From positions 62,001 to 126,000 of the forward strand of contig NZ_JACHXR010000011.1 of NCBI RefSeq assembly GCF_014192275.1: a DNA stretch of 64,000 nucleotides, read 5' to 3'. This DNA is from Halomonas stenophila (GTDB lineage: Bacteria; Pseudomonadota; Gammaproteobacteria; Pseudomonadales; Halomonadaceae). Both the position numbers and the translations under genes were made by a program. The first letter of the stretch is position 1, and each line of letters opens with the position of its first letter. Shown here in pieces: positions 1 to 7,795 of this stretch. The notes under the pieces were generated by a model. The model was not told where the DNA came from, did no database searches, and saw nothing but the letters and a program-made list of their open reading frames with translations.

Positions 1-977
1 TGGTGCAGCTGGCCCCGGGGCACGCTGAGATAGCCAGCCCGGACCCCGGGCACGGTGGCCTTGGTCAGGCTGGTGACATGAAAGCCCAGCTGCGGCACCC
101 GGGCGGTGAGCGGGGTGAGGCCCGGCGGCTCCAGCAGGGCGTGGACATCGTCCTCGATGAGCCAGACGCCATGGTGATCGAGCACCCGGGCCACGGCGTC
201 GCGTCGCGCGGTGTCCATGGTGGCGCCGGTGGGATTGAGCTGGGTCGGCGTCAGGCACACGGCGCGCGGCTTGAAGCGCCGGCAGGCGAGGTCCAGCGCC
301 TCGGGCACCACGCCACGTTCGTCGATCGTCACGCCGCGCAGCTGGAAGCCCAGGGTGCGGGACAGGGCGATCAGGCCATGGTCGGTGAGGGCCTCGGTCA
401 GCACCAGGTCGCCGTGCTGGACCACCGTGGAGATGGCCAGCATCAGGCCATGGGCGGCGCCGTTGCACAGCACCCGACTCTCGGGCTCGCCGGGCACGCC
501 GAGCCGCTGGTTCAGCCAGTCGCTGGCTCGCTCGCGATGATGGGGCAGGCCGGCGATGGGACGATTGGCGGTCACCACGTCCGGGCTGGCCTGCTCGGCG
601 AGCCGCGCCAGGGTCTCGCGAAAGCGCAGGTGATGCCCCGGCGGGCAGATCGGGTGGGCGATGGACAGGTCGATCAGCGCGCTTTCATGGCGCGGTTCCT
701 GGCCGCGCAGGTAGGCCGACTCCCGGGCGTCGTCGAGAGCGTTGATCCAGGTGCCGCTGCCGACCCGGGCCTGCACCAGGCCCATCTTCTCGGCCTGGCC
801 ATAGGCCCGCGAGACGGTCTGCACGCTGACGTTCAGGGTCTCGGCCAGCTGGCGGTGCGGCGGCAGCCGGGTGCCCGGGGTGAGGTCGCCCTGGCGGATG
901 GCCTCGGAGAGGGCGCGAGCGATGGACAGGTACTTGGGGCCGGTGTCCGAGAGGTAGGGCGTCAGATCAATTGTCAT
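1..977 (-). CDS. enuR: MocR/GntR-type PLP-binding transcriptional regulator of ectoine catabolism, 3' end outside window
   Basis: Reading from the ATG at 977 gives an open frame of 325 residues that runs off the left edge. Residues ~10-80 are a GntR-type winged helix (LTPGTRLPPHRQLAETLNVS), and residues ~100 onward are a fold-type I aminotransferase domain. The PLP-binding lysine is K306 in the TSLTK motif. MocR proteins use this catalytically silent domain as a ligand sensor. EnuR of ectoine consumers is known to sense diaminobutyrate-type intermediates through PLP. The divergent position next to doeA supports the EnuR assignment. A repressor role is inferred from the family. The ATG has only a weak upstream AAAGG. 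Confidence 0.88.
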   Translation of the reverse strand, partial: MTIDLTPYLSDTGPKYLSIARALSEAIRQGDLTPGTRLPPHRQLAETLNVSVQTVSRAYGQAEKMGLVQARVGSGTWINALDDARESAYLRGQEPRHESALIDLSIAHPICPPGHHLRFRETLARLAEQASPDVVTANRPIAGLPHHRERASDWLNQRLGVPGEPESRVLCNGAAHGLMLAISTVVQHGDLVLTEALTDHGLIALSRTLGFQLRGVTIDERGVVPEALDLACRRFKPRAVCLTPTQLNPTGATMDTARRDAVARVLDHHGVWLIEDDVHALLEPPGLTPLTARVPQLGFHVTSLTKATVPGVRAGYLSVPRGQLH

Positions 978-1083
978 GATGCAATAAAGCCTTTGACCGG
1001 TCGCCGAGCGGGGGTGCTAGTATCAGCATTGAGACATTGACCGGAGATTGTCATGACACATGCTAGCAAACGTCATGACAATT
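969..1083. promoter_or_regulatory. enuR/doeA divergent control region with repeated promoter-like modules and an inverted repeat
   Basis: TTGACCGG occurs twice (993-1000 and 1037-1044), and each copy is followed by TGCTAG (1015-1020 and 1061-1066). The first module contains an extended -10, TGC-TAGTAT (1015-1023). A 13-bp element at 969-981 (AATTGTCATGATG) recurs inverted at 1071-1083 (CGTCATGACAATT) with one mismatch. A perfect TGTCATGACA palindrome lies between them at 1049-1058. These are plausible EnuR operators. The left element overlaps the enuR start codon, which would allow autoregulation. This is inference from sequence only. Confidence 0.55.
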
Positions 1084-1176
1084 CACACGCCCCCCAGGCG
1101 TGGCCGGCGAGTCCGCCCCTGCGCCCCGGCCGCCTCCCGTAGAGGATGTGGCCGGGTTCGGTGATGTGATCGTTTG

Positions 1177-2388
1177 ATGAGCGATTCCATGATTGAGGTT
1201 TCCCTGCCGTTCACTCGTGACGAATACCTCGGCCGCCTCTGGAAGGTGCGCGCCGAGATGGCGAGTCGCGGCATCGATGTGCTGATCATCAGCGACCCTT
1301 CCAACATGGCCTGGCTGACGGGCTATGACGGCTGGTCCTTCTATGTGCACCAGTGCGTGCTGCTCGGCCTGGAAGGCGAGCCGGTCTGGTACGGTCGGCG
1401 GATGGATGCCAACGGGGCCCTGCGCACCTGCTGGATAGACCCGGAGAACATCACCTACTATCCGGACTACTACGTCCAGAATCCCGACATGCACCCCATG
1501 GACTACCTGGCCCAGACCATCCTCCCCGATCGCGGCTGGCACGAGGGCGTGGTGGGCATGGAGATGGACAACTACTACTTCTCGGCCAAGGCCTACCAGT
1601 GCCTGCTGCGCGAGCTGCCCCATGCCCGCTTCATGGATGCCAATGCCCTGGTCAACTGGTGTCGTGCCATCAAGTCGCCCCAGGAGATCGAGTACATGCG
1701 CATCGCCGCAAAGATCGTCGAGGGCATGCACTCGCGCATCCTCGAGGTGATCGAGCCGGGGCTGCCCAAGAGCAAGCTGGTCTCCGAGATCTACCGGGTC
1801 GGCATCGAGGGCTGGAAGGATGCCAGCGGCAAGGTCTACGGGGGAGACTATCCGGCCATCGTGCCGATGTTGCCCACCGGGAAGGACGCCGCCGCGCCGC
1901 ACCTCACCTGGGACGACACCCCCTTCCGCGAGGGGGAGGGGACCTTCTTCGAGATCGCCGGGGTCTTCAAGCGCTACCATGCCCCGATGTCGCGTACCGT
2001 TTTCCTGGGCCGTCCTCCGGCGGAGTTCATCCGCGCCGAGTCGGCATTGCTCGAGGGCATCGACAACGGCCTGGCGGTGGCCAAGCCCGGCAACCGCACC
2101 GCCGACATCGCCATGGCCCTGGGCGCGGCCATGGACAAGTACGGCTTCGACCGCGGCGGTGCCCGCTGCGGCTACCCCATCGGCATCAGCTATCCGCCGG
2201 ACTGGGGCGAGCGCACCATGAGCCTGCGTCCCTCCGACGAGACCATCCTGCAGCCGGGCATGACCTTCCACTTCATGCCCGGTCTCTGGGAGGAGGAGTG
2301 GGGCCTGGAGATCACCGAGAGCATCCTGATCACCGAGACCGGCTGCGAGACCCTGGCTGACTTCCCGCGCCAGCTCTTCGTGCGCTGA
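1177..2388 (+). CDS. doeA: Ectoine hydrolase DoeA (M24 peptidase-like)
   Basis: DoeA opens the ectoine ring to N-acetyl-diaminobutyrate, the first step of ectoine degradation in the cytoplasm. The protein has the creatinase/prolidase-like N-terminal domain (~1-160) and a C-terminal pita-bread M24 domain (~165-400). The C-terminal part carries the HAPMSRTVFLG and GLEITESILI segments typical of the DoeA branch, which does not need the full metal-ligand set. Start codons are possible at TTG 1174, ATG 1177 and ATG 1189. The ATG at 1189 would give 399 residues; no strong Shine-Dalgarno decides between them. It is followed by doeB and doeX in the same direction. Confidence 0.93.
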   Translation: MSDSMIEVSLPFTRDEYLGRLWKVRAEMASRGIDVLIISDPSNMAWLTGYDGWSFYVHQCVLLGLEGEPVWYGRRMDANGALRTCWIDPENITYYPDYYVQNPDMHPMDYLAQTILPDRGWHEGVVGMEMDNYYFSAKAYQCLLRELPHARFMDANALVNWCRAIKSPQEIEYMRIAAKIVEGMHSRILEVIEPGLPKSKLVSEIYRVGIEGWKDASGKVYGGDYPAIVPMLPTGKDAAAPHLTWDDTPFREGEGTFFEIAGVFKRYHAPMSRTVFLGRPPAEFIRAESALLEGIDNGLAVAKPGNRTADIAMALGAAMDKYGFDRGGARCGYPIGISYPPDWGERTMSLRPSDETILQPGMTFHFMPGLWEEEWGLEITESILITETGCETLADFPRQLFVR

Positions 2389-2500
2389 GCCGGCTAAGTC
2401 GCAGTCGCCTGAAGCGAGGGGCGCCGGGGACAGGTCGTAGGGGGAATAGTCCTGTCGCCGGATCAGCCCCGAGCCTGTAGAGAACAAGGAGTCACCGACC

Positions 2501-3514
2501 ATGACCAAGCGGCCCAGCCCGATCTCCGCCACCGTCGATTTCGACGCCGAGGGCGTCCAGCACGGCTTCCTCAAGCTGCCGATCTCCAACGACGAGTCCG
2601 CCTGGGGCGCGGTGATGATTCCGGTCACCGTGATCAAGCACGGCGAGGGGCCGACGGCCCTGCTGACCGGTGGCAACCACGGCGACGAGTACGAGGGCAT
2701 CACCGCCCTGCAGAAACTGTCGAGCTCGCTGTCGGCCGAGGACGTCCAGGGCCGGGTGATCATCGTGCCGATGATGAACACCCCGGCGGCCCAGGCCGGC
2801 CGGCGTACCTCGCCGATGGACGGCGGCAACCTCAATCGCAGCTTCCCGGGGGACCCCGACGGCAGCGTCACCGAGAAGATCGCCGACTACTTCACTCGCA
2901 CGCTGGTGCCGATATGCGACGTGGTGCTGGACCTGCATTCGGGGGGGCGCACCCTGGACATCCTGCCCTTCGCCGCCTCCCACGTGCTCGACGACCCCGA
3001 CCAGCAGCGTCGCGCCCTGGAGGGCGCCAAGGCCTTCGGTGCCCCCTATGCCATGATGATGTTCGAGCTCGATGCCGAGGCGCTGTTCGACACCGCCGTG
3101 GAGCGTCAGGGCAAGATCTTCGTCGCCACCGAGCTCGGCGGCGGCGGCACCTCGACACCGCAGAGCCTGGCCATCACCGAGCGGGGGATCCGCAACTTCC
3201 TGGTCCACTTCGGCCTCGTCGAGGGCTCCCTGGAAGCGTCCGAGGCGCCCCAGGTGTACCTCGACATGCCGGATGCCAGTTGCTACGTGCAGAGCGAGCA
3301 TACCGGCCTGCTCGAGCTTGCCGTGGCGCTGGGCGAGGGCGTGGCGACGGGCCAGGTCATCGCCCGGGTCTACGACATGACCCGCAGCGGCGCGGCGCCG
3401 ATCGAGTACCGGGCCGGGCGCGACGGCGTGCTGGCCGCCCGCCGCTTCCCGGCCAACGTCAACATGGGTGATACCATCGCGGTGATCGCCGAGGTCGTCG
3501 AGTCGCTGGCATGA
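2501..3514 (+). CDS. doeB: N-acetyl-L-2,4-diaminobutyrate deacetylase DoeB
   Basis: DoeB removes the acetyl group from N-alpha-acetyl-diaminobutyrate, giving diaminobutyrate and acetate. The 337-residue protein belongs to the succinylglutamate desuccinylase/aspartoacylase zinc hydrolases. The metal site is visible as GGNHGDEYEG (H60, E63) and LDLHSGG (H146). An AAGGAG box at 2486-2491 sits 9 bases before the ATG. The gene follows doeA and overlaps doeX by four bases, so translation of the two is probably coupled. Confidence 0.95.
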   Translation: MTKRPSPISATVDFDAEGVQHGFLKLPISNDESAWGAVMIPVTVIKHGEGPTALLTGGNHGDEYEGITALQKLSSSLSAEDVQGRVIIVPMMNTPAAQAGRRTSPMDGGNLNRSFPGDPDGSVTEKIADYFTRTLVPICDVVLDLHSGGRTLDILPFAASHVLDDPDQQRRALEGAKAFGAPYAMMMFELDAEALFDTAVERQGKIFVATELGGGGTSTPQSLAITERGIRNFLVHFGLVEGSLEASEAPQVYLDMPDASCYVQSEHTGLLELAVALGEGVATGQVIARVYDMTRSGAAPIEYRAGRDGVLAARRFPANVNMGDTIAVIAEVVESLA

Positions 3515-3987
3515 AGCTCGATCGTTACGACCTGAAAATCCTCGAGATCCTCTCCCGGGACGGGCGCATCACCAAGTCGAAGCTGGCCGAGGCGATCAAC
3601 CTCTCGGTCAGCCCCTGCTGGGAGCGGGTCAGGCGCCTGGAGAAGGCCGGCATCATCGAGGGCTACGCGGCCCGGCTCAACCCCCGGGTGCTGGTGCCGC
3701 GCACGCCGGTCTGGGTGCAGATCGAGCTCAAGGCACACCATGCCGAGAGCTTCGCGCGCTTCGAGGCCCTGGTGCATGACACCCCCGAGGTCACCGAGTG
3801 CGTGGCGGTGGGCGGCGGCGTGGATTACCTGGTGAAGTTCGAGGCGCCCTCCATCGACGCCTACCAGCGCCTGATCGATGCCTGGTTGATGTCGGACGTG
3901 GGCATCGAGCGCTATTTCACCTATATCGTCACCAAGACCGTCAAGCGCCCGGCGGCCGGTATCTCGGCGGCCGATCTGGCCCTCTAG
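3511..3987 (+). CDS. doeX: Lrp/AsnC-family regulator DoeX
   Basis: This 158-residue protein has an AsnC-type helix-turn-helix at ~4-60 (LEILSRDGRITKSKLAEAIN) and a C-terminal RAM effector-binding domain at ~70-145. Its start overlaps the doeB stop as ATGA. DoeX is the Lrp-type regulator encoded with doeAB in Halomonas elongata and is thought to tune ectoine turnover. In this genome it is the last gene before the inserted four-gene cassette rather than being directly followed by doeC. Confidence 0.9.
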   Translation: MKLDRYDLKILEILSRDGRITKSKLAEAINLSVSPCWERVRRLEKAGIIEGYAARLNPRVLVPRTPVWVQIELKAHHAESFARFEALVHDTPEVTECVAVGGGVDYLVKFEAPSIDAYQRLIDAWLMSDVGIERYFTYIVTKTVKRPAAGISAADLAL

Positions 3988-4020
3988 TCGGCGCGCAGTG
4001 GCGACTGCGGACCCACAGCG

Positions 4021-4077
4021 TTGATTTCGGGCGGCGGAAATGGGATAAGCTGGTCAATAGGTGGGTATAAGACCCAC
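4021..4077 (+). promoter_or_regulatory. Candidate promoter and operator dyad before the nitrilase/ATP-grasp cassette
   Basis: TTGATT (4021-4026), a 17-base spacer and GATAAG (4044-4049) form a fair sigma-70 promoter. Just downstream is a perfect hairpin or operator dyad, GTGGGT-ATAAG-ACCCAC (4061-4077). Its position near the expected start of transcription suggests the cassette has its own regulated promoter, separate from doeABX. This is a pattern-based inference. Confidence 0.45.
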
Positions 4078-4177
4078 GACTGCCGGGCGATCCCACCGGC
4101 GTTGACGAATCTTGCGGCGCCGGAGTGCTGGACGTAGCCCGACTGATTCGAGATCGCCTGACGCAGAGAGACCGCCG

Positions 4178-5047
4178 ATGTCCTATTTCACGATTGCCGG
4201 TGTCCAGATGCATGCCCTGCATCATGGCGACAACACCGAGGCCATGCGTCATCGCATCGATGTGCTGATGAGCCGTTTCCCCCAGGTGCAGATGGTGCTG
4301 TTCAGCGAGCTGATGCCCATGGGCGCCTCGCCGCATCACGCCCAGCCCCTGCCCTCCAATGCCGAGGCGATGTTCTGCCAGCTCGCCGAGCAGCACCGGA
4401 TCTGGCTGATTCCCGGCTCGATGTTCGAGCAGTCCGGGGAGGCCGTCTACAACACCCTGTCGGTGATCAACCCCCATGGGCAGGTGGTGGCCCGCTATCG
4501 CAAGATGTTCCCGTTCCGCCCCTACGAGGCCGGGGTGGAGAGCGGCGACGAATTCGTCACCTTCGATGTGCCACGGGTCGGCCGCTTCGGGGTGTCGATC
4601 TGCTACGACATGTGGTTCCCCGAGACCACCCGCACCCTGGCCGCCATGGGCGCCGAGGTGATCCTGCACCCGACCATGACCGATACCATCGACCGGGACA
4701 TCGAACTGTCCATCGCGCGGACCAACGCCGCGGTGAACCAGTGCTACTTCTTCGACATCAACGGCGCCGGCGCCATCGGCAACGGCCGCTCCATCGTGGT
4801 GGGGCCCTCCGGCGATGTCATCCACCAGGCCGGCACCGGCGAGGAGATCATGCCCATCGAGGTGGACTTCAGCCGGGTGCGCCGCGAGCGGGAGACCGGG
4901 CTGCGCGGCCTCGGCCAGCCGCTCAAGAGCTTCCGCGATCGCCGCGTCGATTTCTCGCTGTATCGCCACGAGGGCGGCTCCACCCCTTTCCTCGATACCC
5001 TGGGGCCCCTGGCCAAACCACAACGCGCCGATATCGAGGAGTACTGA
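4178..5047 (+). CDS. Nitrilase-superfamily carbon-nitrogen hydrolase
   Basis: The 289-residue protein shows the complete nitrilase catalytic triad: E44 (LFSELMP), K109 (YRKMFPF) and C142 (SICYDMWFPE). Members hydrolyse amides, carbamoyl compounds or nitriles in the cytoplasm; the length fits the aliphatic amidase / N-carbamoyl-amine hydrolase branches. The ATG at 4178 is chosen over upstream in-frame codons because the protein begins with the family's conserved first strand (YFTIAGVQM) and GAGAG precedes it. It is the first gene of a four-gene cassette with an ATP-grasp ligase, a C45 hydrolase and a PLP decarboxylase. The substrate is unknown; an amide made by a neighbour is a reasonable guess. 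Confidence 0.85.
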   Translation: MSYFTIAGVQMHALHHGDNTEAMRHRIDVLMSRFPQVQMVLFSELMPMGASPHHAQPLPSNAEAMFCQLAEQHRIWLIPGSMFEQSGEAVYNTLSVINPHGQVVARYRKMFPFRPYEAGVESGDEFVTFDVPRVGRFGVSICYDMWFPETTRTLAAMGAEVILHPTMTDTIDRDIELSIARTNAAVNQCYFFDINGAGAIGNGRSIVVGPSGDVIHQAGTGEEIMPIEVDFSRVRRERETGLRGLGQPLKSFRDRRVDFSLYRHEGGSTPFLDTLGPLAKPQRADIEEY

Positions 5048-5084
5048 CTCGCCAGGGACAGGCGCCAACGGAAGAGGAGGTCCC

Positions 5085-6704
5085 ATGCTGACCCGGATCC
5101 TGCACGTCCTGCGTCGCCTGTTCGACCCATCCAGGGCCGCCGGTCCCGCCGGCGCGTCTCCGCCCGACCGGCCCGCTCCCGCCAAGGGGGCGGGACCAGG
5201 GTCATCCGCCGATAGCCAGGGAGCGACAACGATGAGCAAGATAACCAGCATTGCCGATGTCCGCCGCCACTTCCTCAACAACAAGGAGCCGATCTACTTC
5301 ATCTCGGCGACCAACTTCAACCTCCTCGGTATCGGTGACTGGGTCGGGAATTTTCGCCATATCAACTACATCGACTGCTTCGAGGGGCGCCAGCGCAACG
5401 TCTTCGTGCCCAGGGAGAAGTTCCCCCGCGACTTCGAGAGCATCGAGGACATCAACAACTACCTGCTCGAGCACAAGGAGGTCATCGACTTCATCCAGTC
5501 GAGAGCCGATGGCGACAACGCCGGCATCGCGACCTTCCTGATGTTCGACGAGCACACCGAGGACGTCTGCAAGCAGCTGGGGCTCAAGGTGGCCTTCCCG
5601 CCGGCGGCCTTGCGAAACCGCATGGACAACAAGATCGAGACGGTGCGCATCGGCAACAAGGCCGGGGTGCCCAGCGTGCCCAACGTGCTGGCCAATGTGG
5701 GCAGCTACCGGGAGCTGTGCGAGGTGAGCCGCGAGCTCGGCAGCGACCTGGTGGTGCAGACCGCCTTCGGCGATTCCGGCCACACCACCTTCTTCATCGC
5801 CGGCGAGGACGACTACTACAAGCATGCCGAGGAGATCGAGGCCGAACCCGAGGTCAAGATCATGAAGCGGATCAACTGTCGCGGCTCGGCCATCGAGGCC
5901 TGTGCCACCCGCTGTGGCACCGTGGTCGGCCCGCTGATGACCGAGCTGGTCGGCTTCAAGTCGCTGACCCCCTACAAGGGCGGCTGGTGCGGCAACGAGA
6001 TGTTCGCCGGGGCCTTCAGCCAGGAGGTGCGCGACAAGGCCCGGGAGTACACCTTCCAGTTCGGCGAGGCGCTGCGCGAGGAGGGCTACCGCGGCTATTT
6101 CGAGCTCGACTTCCTGATCGACATGGACACCCGCGAGGTCTACCTGGGCGAGCTCAACCCGCGGGTCACCGGCGCCAGCTCGCTGACCAACGTGGCGGCC
6201 TTCGCCCATTCCGACATCCCGCTGTTCCTGTTCCACCTGCTGGAGTTCTCGGAGCTCGACTTCGACCTCGACATCGACGAGATCAACGAGCGCTGGGCGC
6301 ACCCCGACAGCGTCGACAGCTGGAGCCAGTTGGTGATCAAGCACACCGACGAGAGCGTCGACCTGCTCACCACCGCGCCGCAGTCCGGCGTGTGGCGCAT
6401 GGCACAGGACGGCCGCATCGCCTATGACCACTACGATTCGCACCCCCATGCCGCCGAGAGCGAGGACGAGGCCTTCTTCCTGCGCATCAGCGGCGAGGGC
6501 GACTTCCGCTACGAGGGCGCCGACCTGGGCATCCTGATCACCCGCGGGCGGCTGATGGACGATGACTTCCAGCTCACCGAGCGGGCCCGCGCCTGGATCG
6601 AGGGCATTCGCGGCCAGTACGCGGGCCAGTCGCTGCAGGACCCGGTGGTGGAGGAGGTCGCCGTCAGCCATGCGGTCGGCGGCGGCAACTTCAAGATCCT
6701 ATGA
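5085..6704 (+). CDS. ATP-grasp carboxylate-amine ligase (often labelled biotin carboxylase-like)
   Basis: The ATP-grasp fold occupies most of the protein. The metal/ATP segment YLGELNPRVTGASS and the central nucleotide-binding region around IMKRINCRGSAIEAC are visible. Such enzymes activate a carboxylate as acyl phosphate and join it to an amine or thiol. There is no biotin-binding context. Two starts are possible: ATG 5085 behind a perfect AGGAGG (5075-5080), giving 539 residues with a short basic helix and a Pro/Ala-rich linker, or ATG 5232 behind AGGGAG, giving 490 residues beginning at MSKITS. I list the longer form. The stop overlaps the next start (ATGA), so translation is coupled to the C45 gene. 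The substrate cannot be read from the sequence. Confidence 0.75.
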   Translation: MLTRILHVLRRLFDPSRAAGPAGASPPDRPAPAKGAGPGSSADSQGATTMSKITSIADVRRHFLNNKEPIYFISATNFNLLGIGDWVGNFRHINYIDCFEGRQRNVFVPREKFPRDFESIEDINNYLLEHKEVIDFIQSRADGDNAGIATFLMFDEHTEDVCKQLGLKVAFPPAALRNRMDNKIETVRIGNKAGVPSVPNVLANVGSYRELCEVSRELGSDLVVQTAFGDSGHTTFFIAGEDDYYKHAEEIEAEPEVKIMKRINCRGSAIEACATRCGTVVGPLMTELVGFKSLTPYKGGWCGNEMFAGAFSQEVRDKAREYTFQFGEALREEGYRGYFELDFLIDMDTREVYLGELNPRVTGASSLTNVAAFAHSDIPLFLFHLLEFSELDFDLDIDEINERWAHPDSVDSWSQLVIKHTDESVDLLTTAPQSGVWRMAQDGRIAYDHYDSHPHAAESEDEAFFLRISGEGDFRYEGADLGILITRGRLMDDDFQLTERARAWIEGIRGQYAGQSLQDPVVEEVAVSHAVGGGNFKIL

Positions 6705-7750
6705 GCGGAGAGCGAGGCACCGACCCGACGGGCCGGGCGCCGCGGGGCGCGATGGACAAGATGCTGGATTTCCGTACCGTGCGTGAGGACACGCCCGGCG
6801 CCCGGTGGAAGTCGCTGTTCGACTACCACTGGCCGGCCTACGAGGCCTGGTACCTCAGCGAGGGGGAGCGCGAGCGGCCGGCCTACCTGGCGTGCTTCAA
6901 CGCCCTGCGTCGCCACATGCCGGAGCTGCTGGGGACCTACCGGGCCCTCTGCGACCTGGCCGGCGGTGGCGACCTCAGCGCGCGACTGCTCAGCCTCTAC
7001 CGTCCGCCCCCCTACATCACCGGCTGCTCCCAAGCGGTGCTCGCCCGGCCCGGCGCCACGCTGCTCGCCCGCAACTACGACTATCCGCCGGAACTCTGCG
7101 AGGGGACCATCCTCTACAGTCGCTGGAACGAGCGCCGGGTGATCGCCATGTCCGATTGCCTGTGGGGCGTGCTCGACGGCATGAACGATGCCGGCCTGGC
7201 CGTCTCCCTGGCCTTCGGCGGACGCAAGGTGGTCGGCGACGGCTTCGGCGCCCCGATCATCCTGCGCTACATCCTGGAGTTCTGCGACAGCGTGCCCCAG
7301 GCCGCCGAGGTACTGGCCCGGGTGCCCACCCACATGGCCTACAACATCACCGTCGCCGACCGCGACGGGCGCTACGTGACGGCGATGATCGCGCCGGACC
7401 ACAAGGCCAGCATCCGGCGCGTGCCGGTGGCCACCAACCACCAGAAGAAGATCGAGTGGTATGCCCATGCGCTGGCCTCCGAGACGCTGATCCGCGAGCG
7501 TCAGCTGTCGATCCTGGTCGACGACGAGGCCACCACCGAGGCACGCCTGGTCTCTGCCTTCTTCTCGCCGCCGCTGTTTCGTCACGACTACGGACGCGGC
7601 CTGGGCACGGTCTATACCGCCGTCTACCGCCCCGGTGAGGGGCGGGCCCAGTTCCACTGGCCGGGCCTGCACCTGGACCTGACCTTCGACGACTTCCCGG
7701 AGGAACGCATCACCGTGCGCTATGGCACGCGCGGTCTCTATTCGGGCTGA
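6701..7750 (+). CDS. C45-family autoproteolytic acyltransferase/hydrolase
   Basis: This 349-residue protein resembles the acyl-CoA:6-aminopenicillanate acyltransferase family of Ntn hydrolases. The likely self-cleavage site is Gly108-Cys109 in YITGCSQAVL, making C109 the new N-terminal nucleophile. The RNYDYPPEL motif that follows is typical of the family. Later segments (MSDCLWGVLDGMNDAGLAVS) form the Ntn core. Family members transfer or remove acyl groups on amines. Its ATG overlaps the ligase stop. The role is inferred to be acyl exchange or deacylation in the same pathway. The start could be a downstream Met, since the first ~20 residues look non-conserved. Confidence 0.8.
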   Translation: MSGERGTDPTGRAPRGAMDKMLDFRTVREDTPGARWKSLFDYHWPAYEAWYLSEGERERPAYLACFNALRRHMPELLGTYRALCDLAGGGDLSARLLSLYRPPPYITGCSQAVLARPGATLLARNYDYPPELCEGTILYSRWNERRVIAMSDCLWGVLDGMNDAGLAVSLAFGGRKVVGDGFGAPIILRYILEFCDSVPQAAEVLARVPTHMAYNITVADRDGRYVTAMIAPDHKASIRRVPVATNHQKKIEWYAHALASETLIRERQLSILVDDEATTEARLVSAFFSPPLFRHDYGRGLGTVYTAVYRPGEGRAQFHWPGLHLDLTFDDFPEERITVRYGTRGLYSG

Positions 7751-7795
7751 GCCGCAACGCCTCCCCGCAGAACAACGACCGAGAAGGGTGTCGCC

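Noticed and set aside
3..1040. Long plus-strand open frame over the enuR region
   Set aside because: It is the GC-rich antisense shadow of the minus-strand MocR-type regulator, which has clear helix-turn-helix and PLP motifs.
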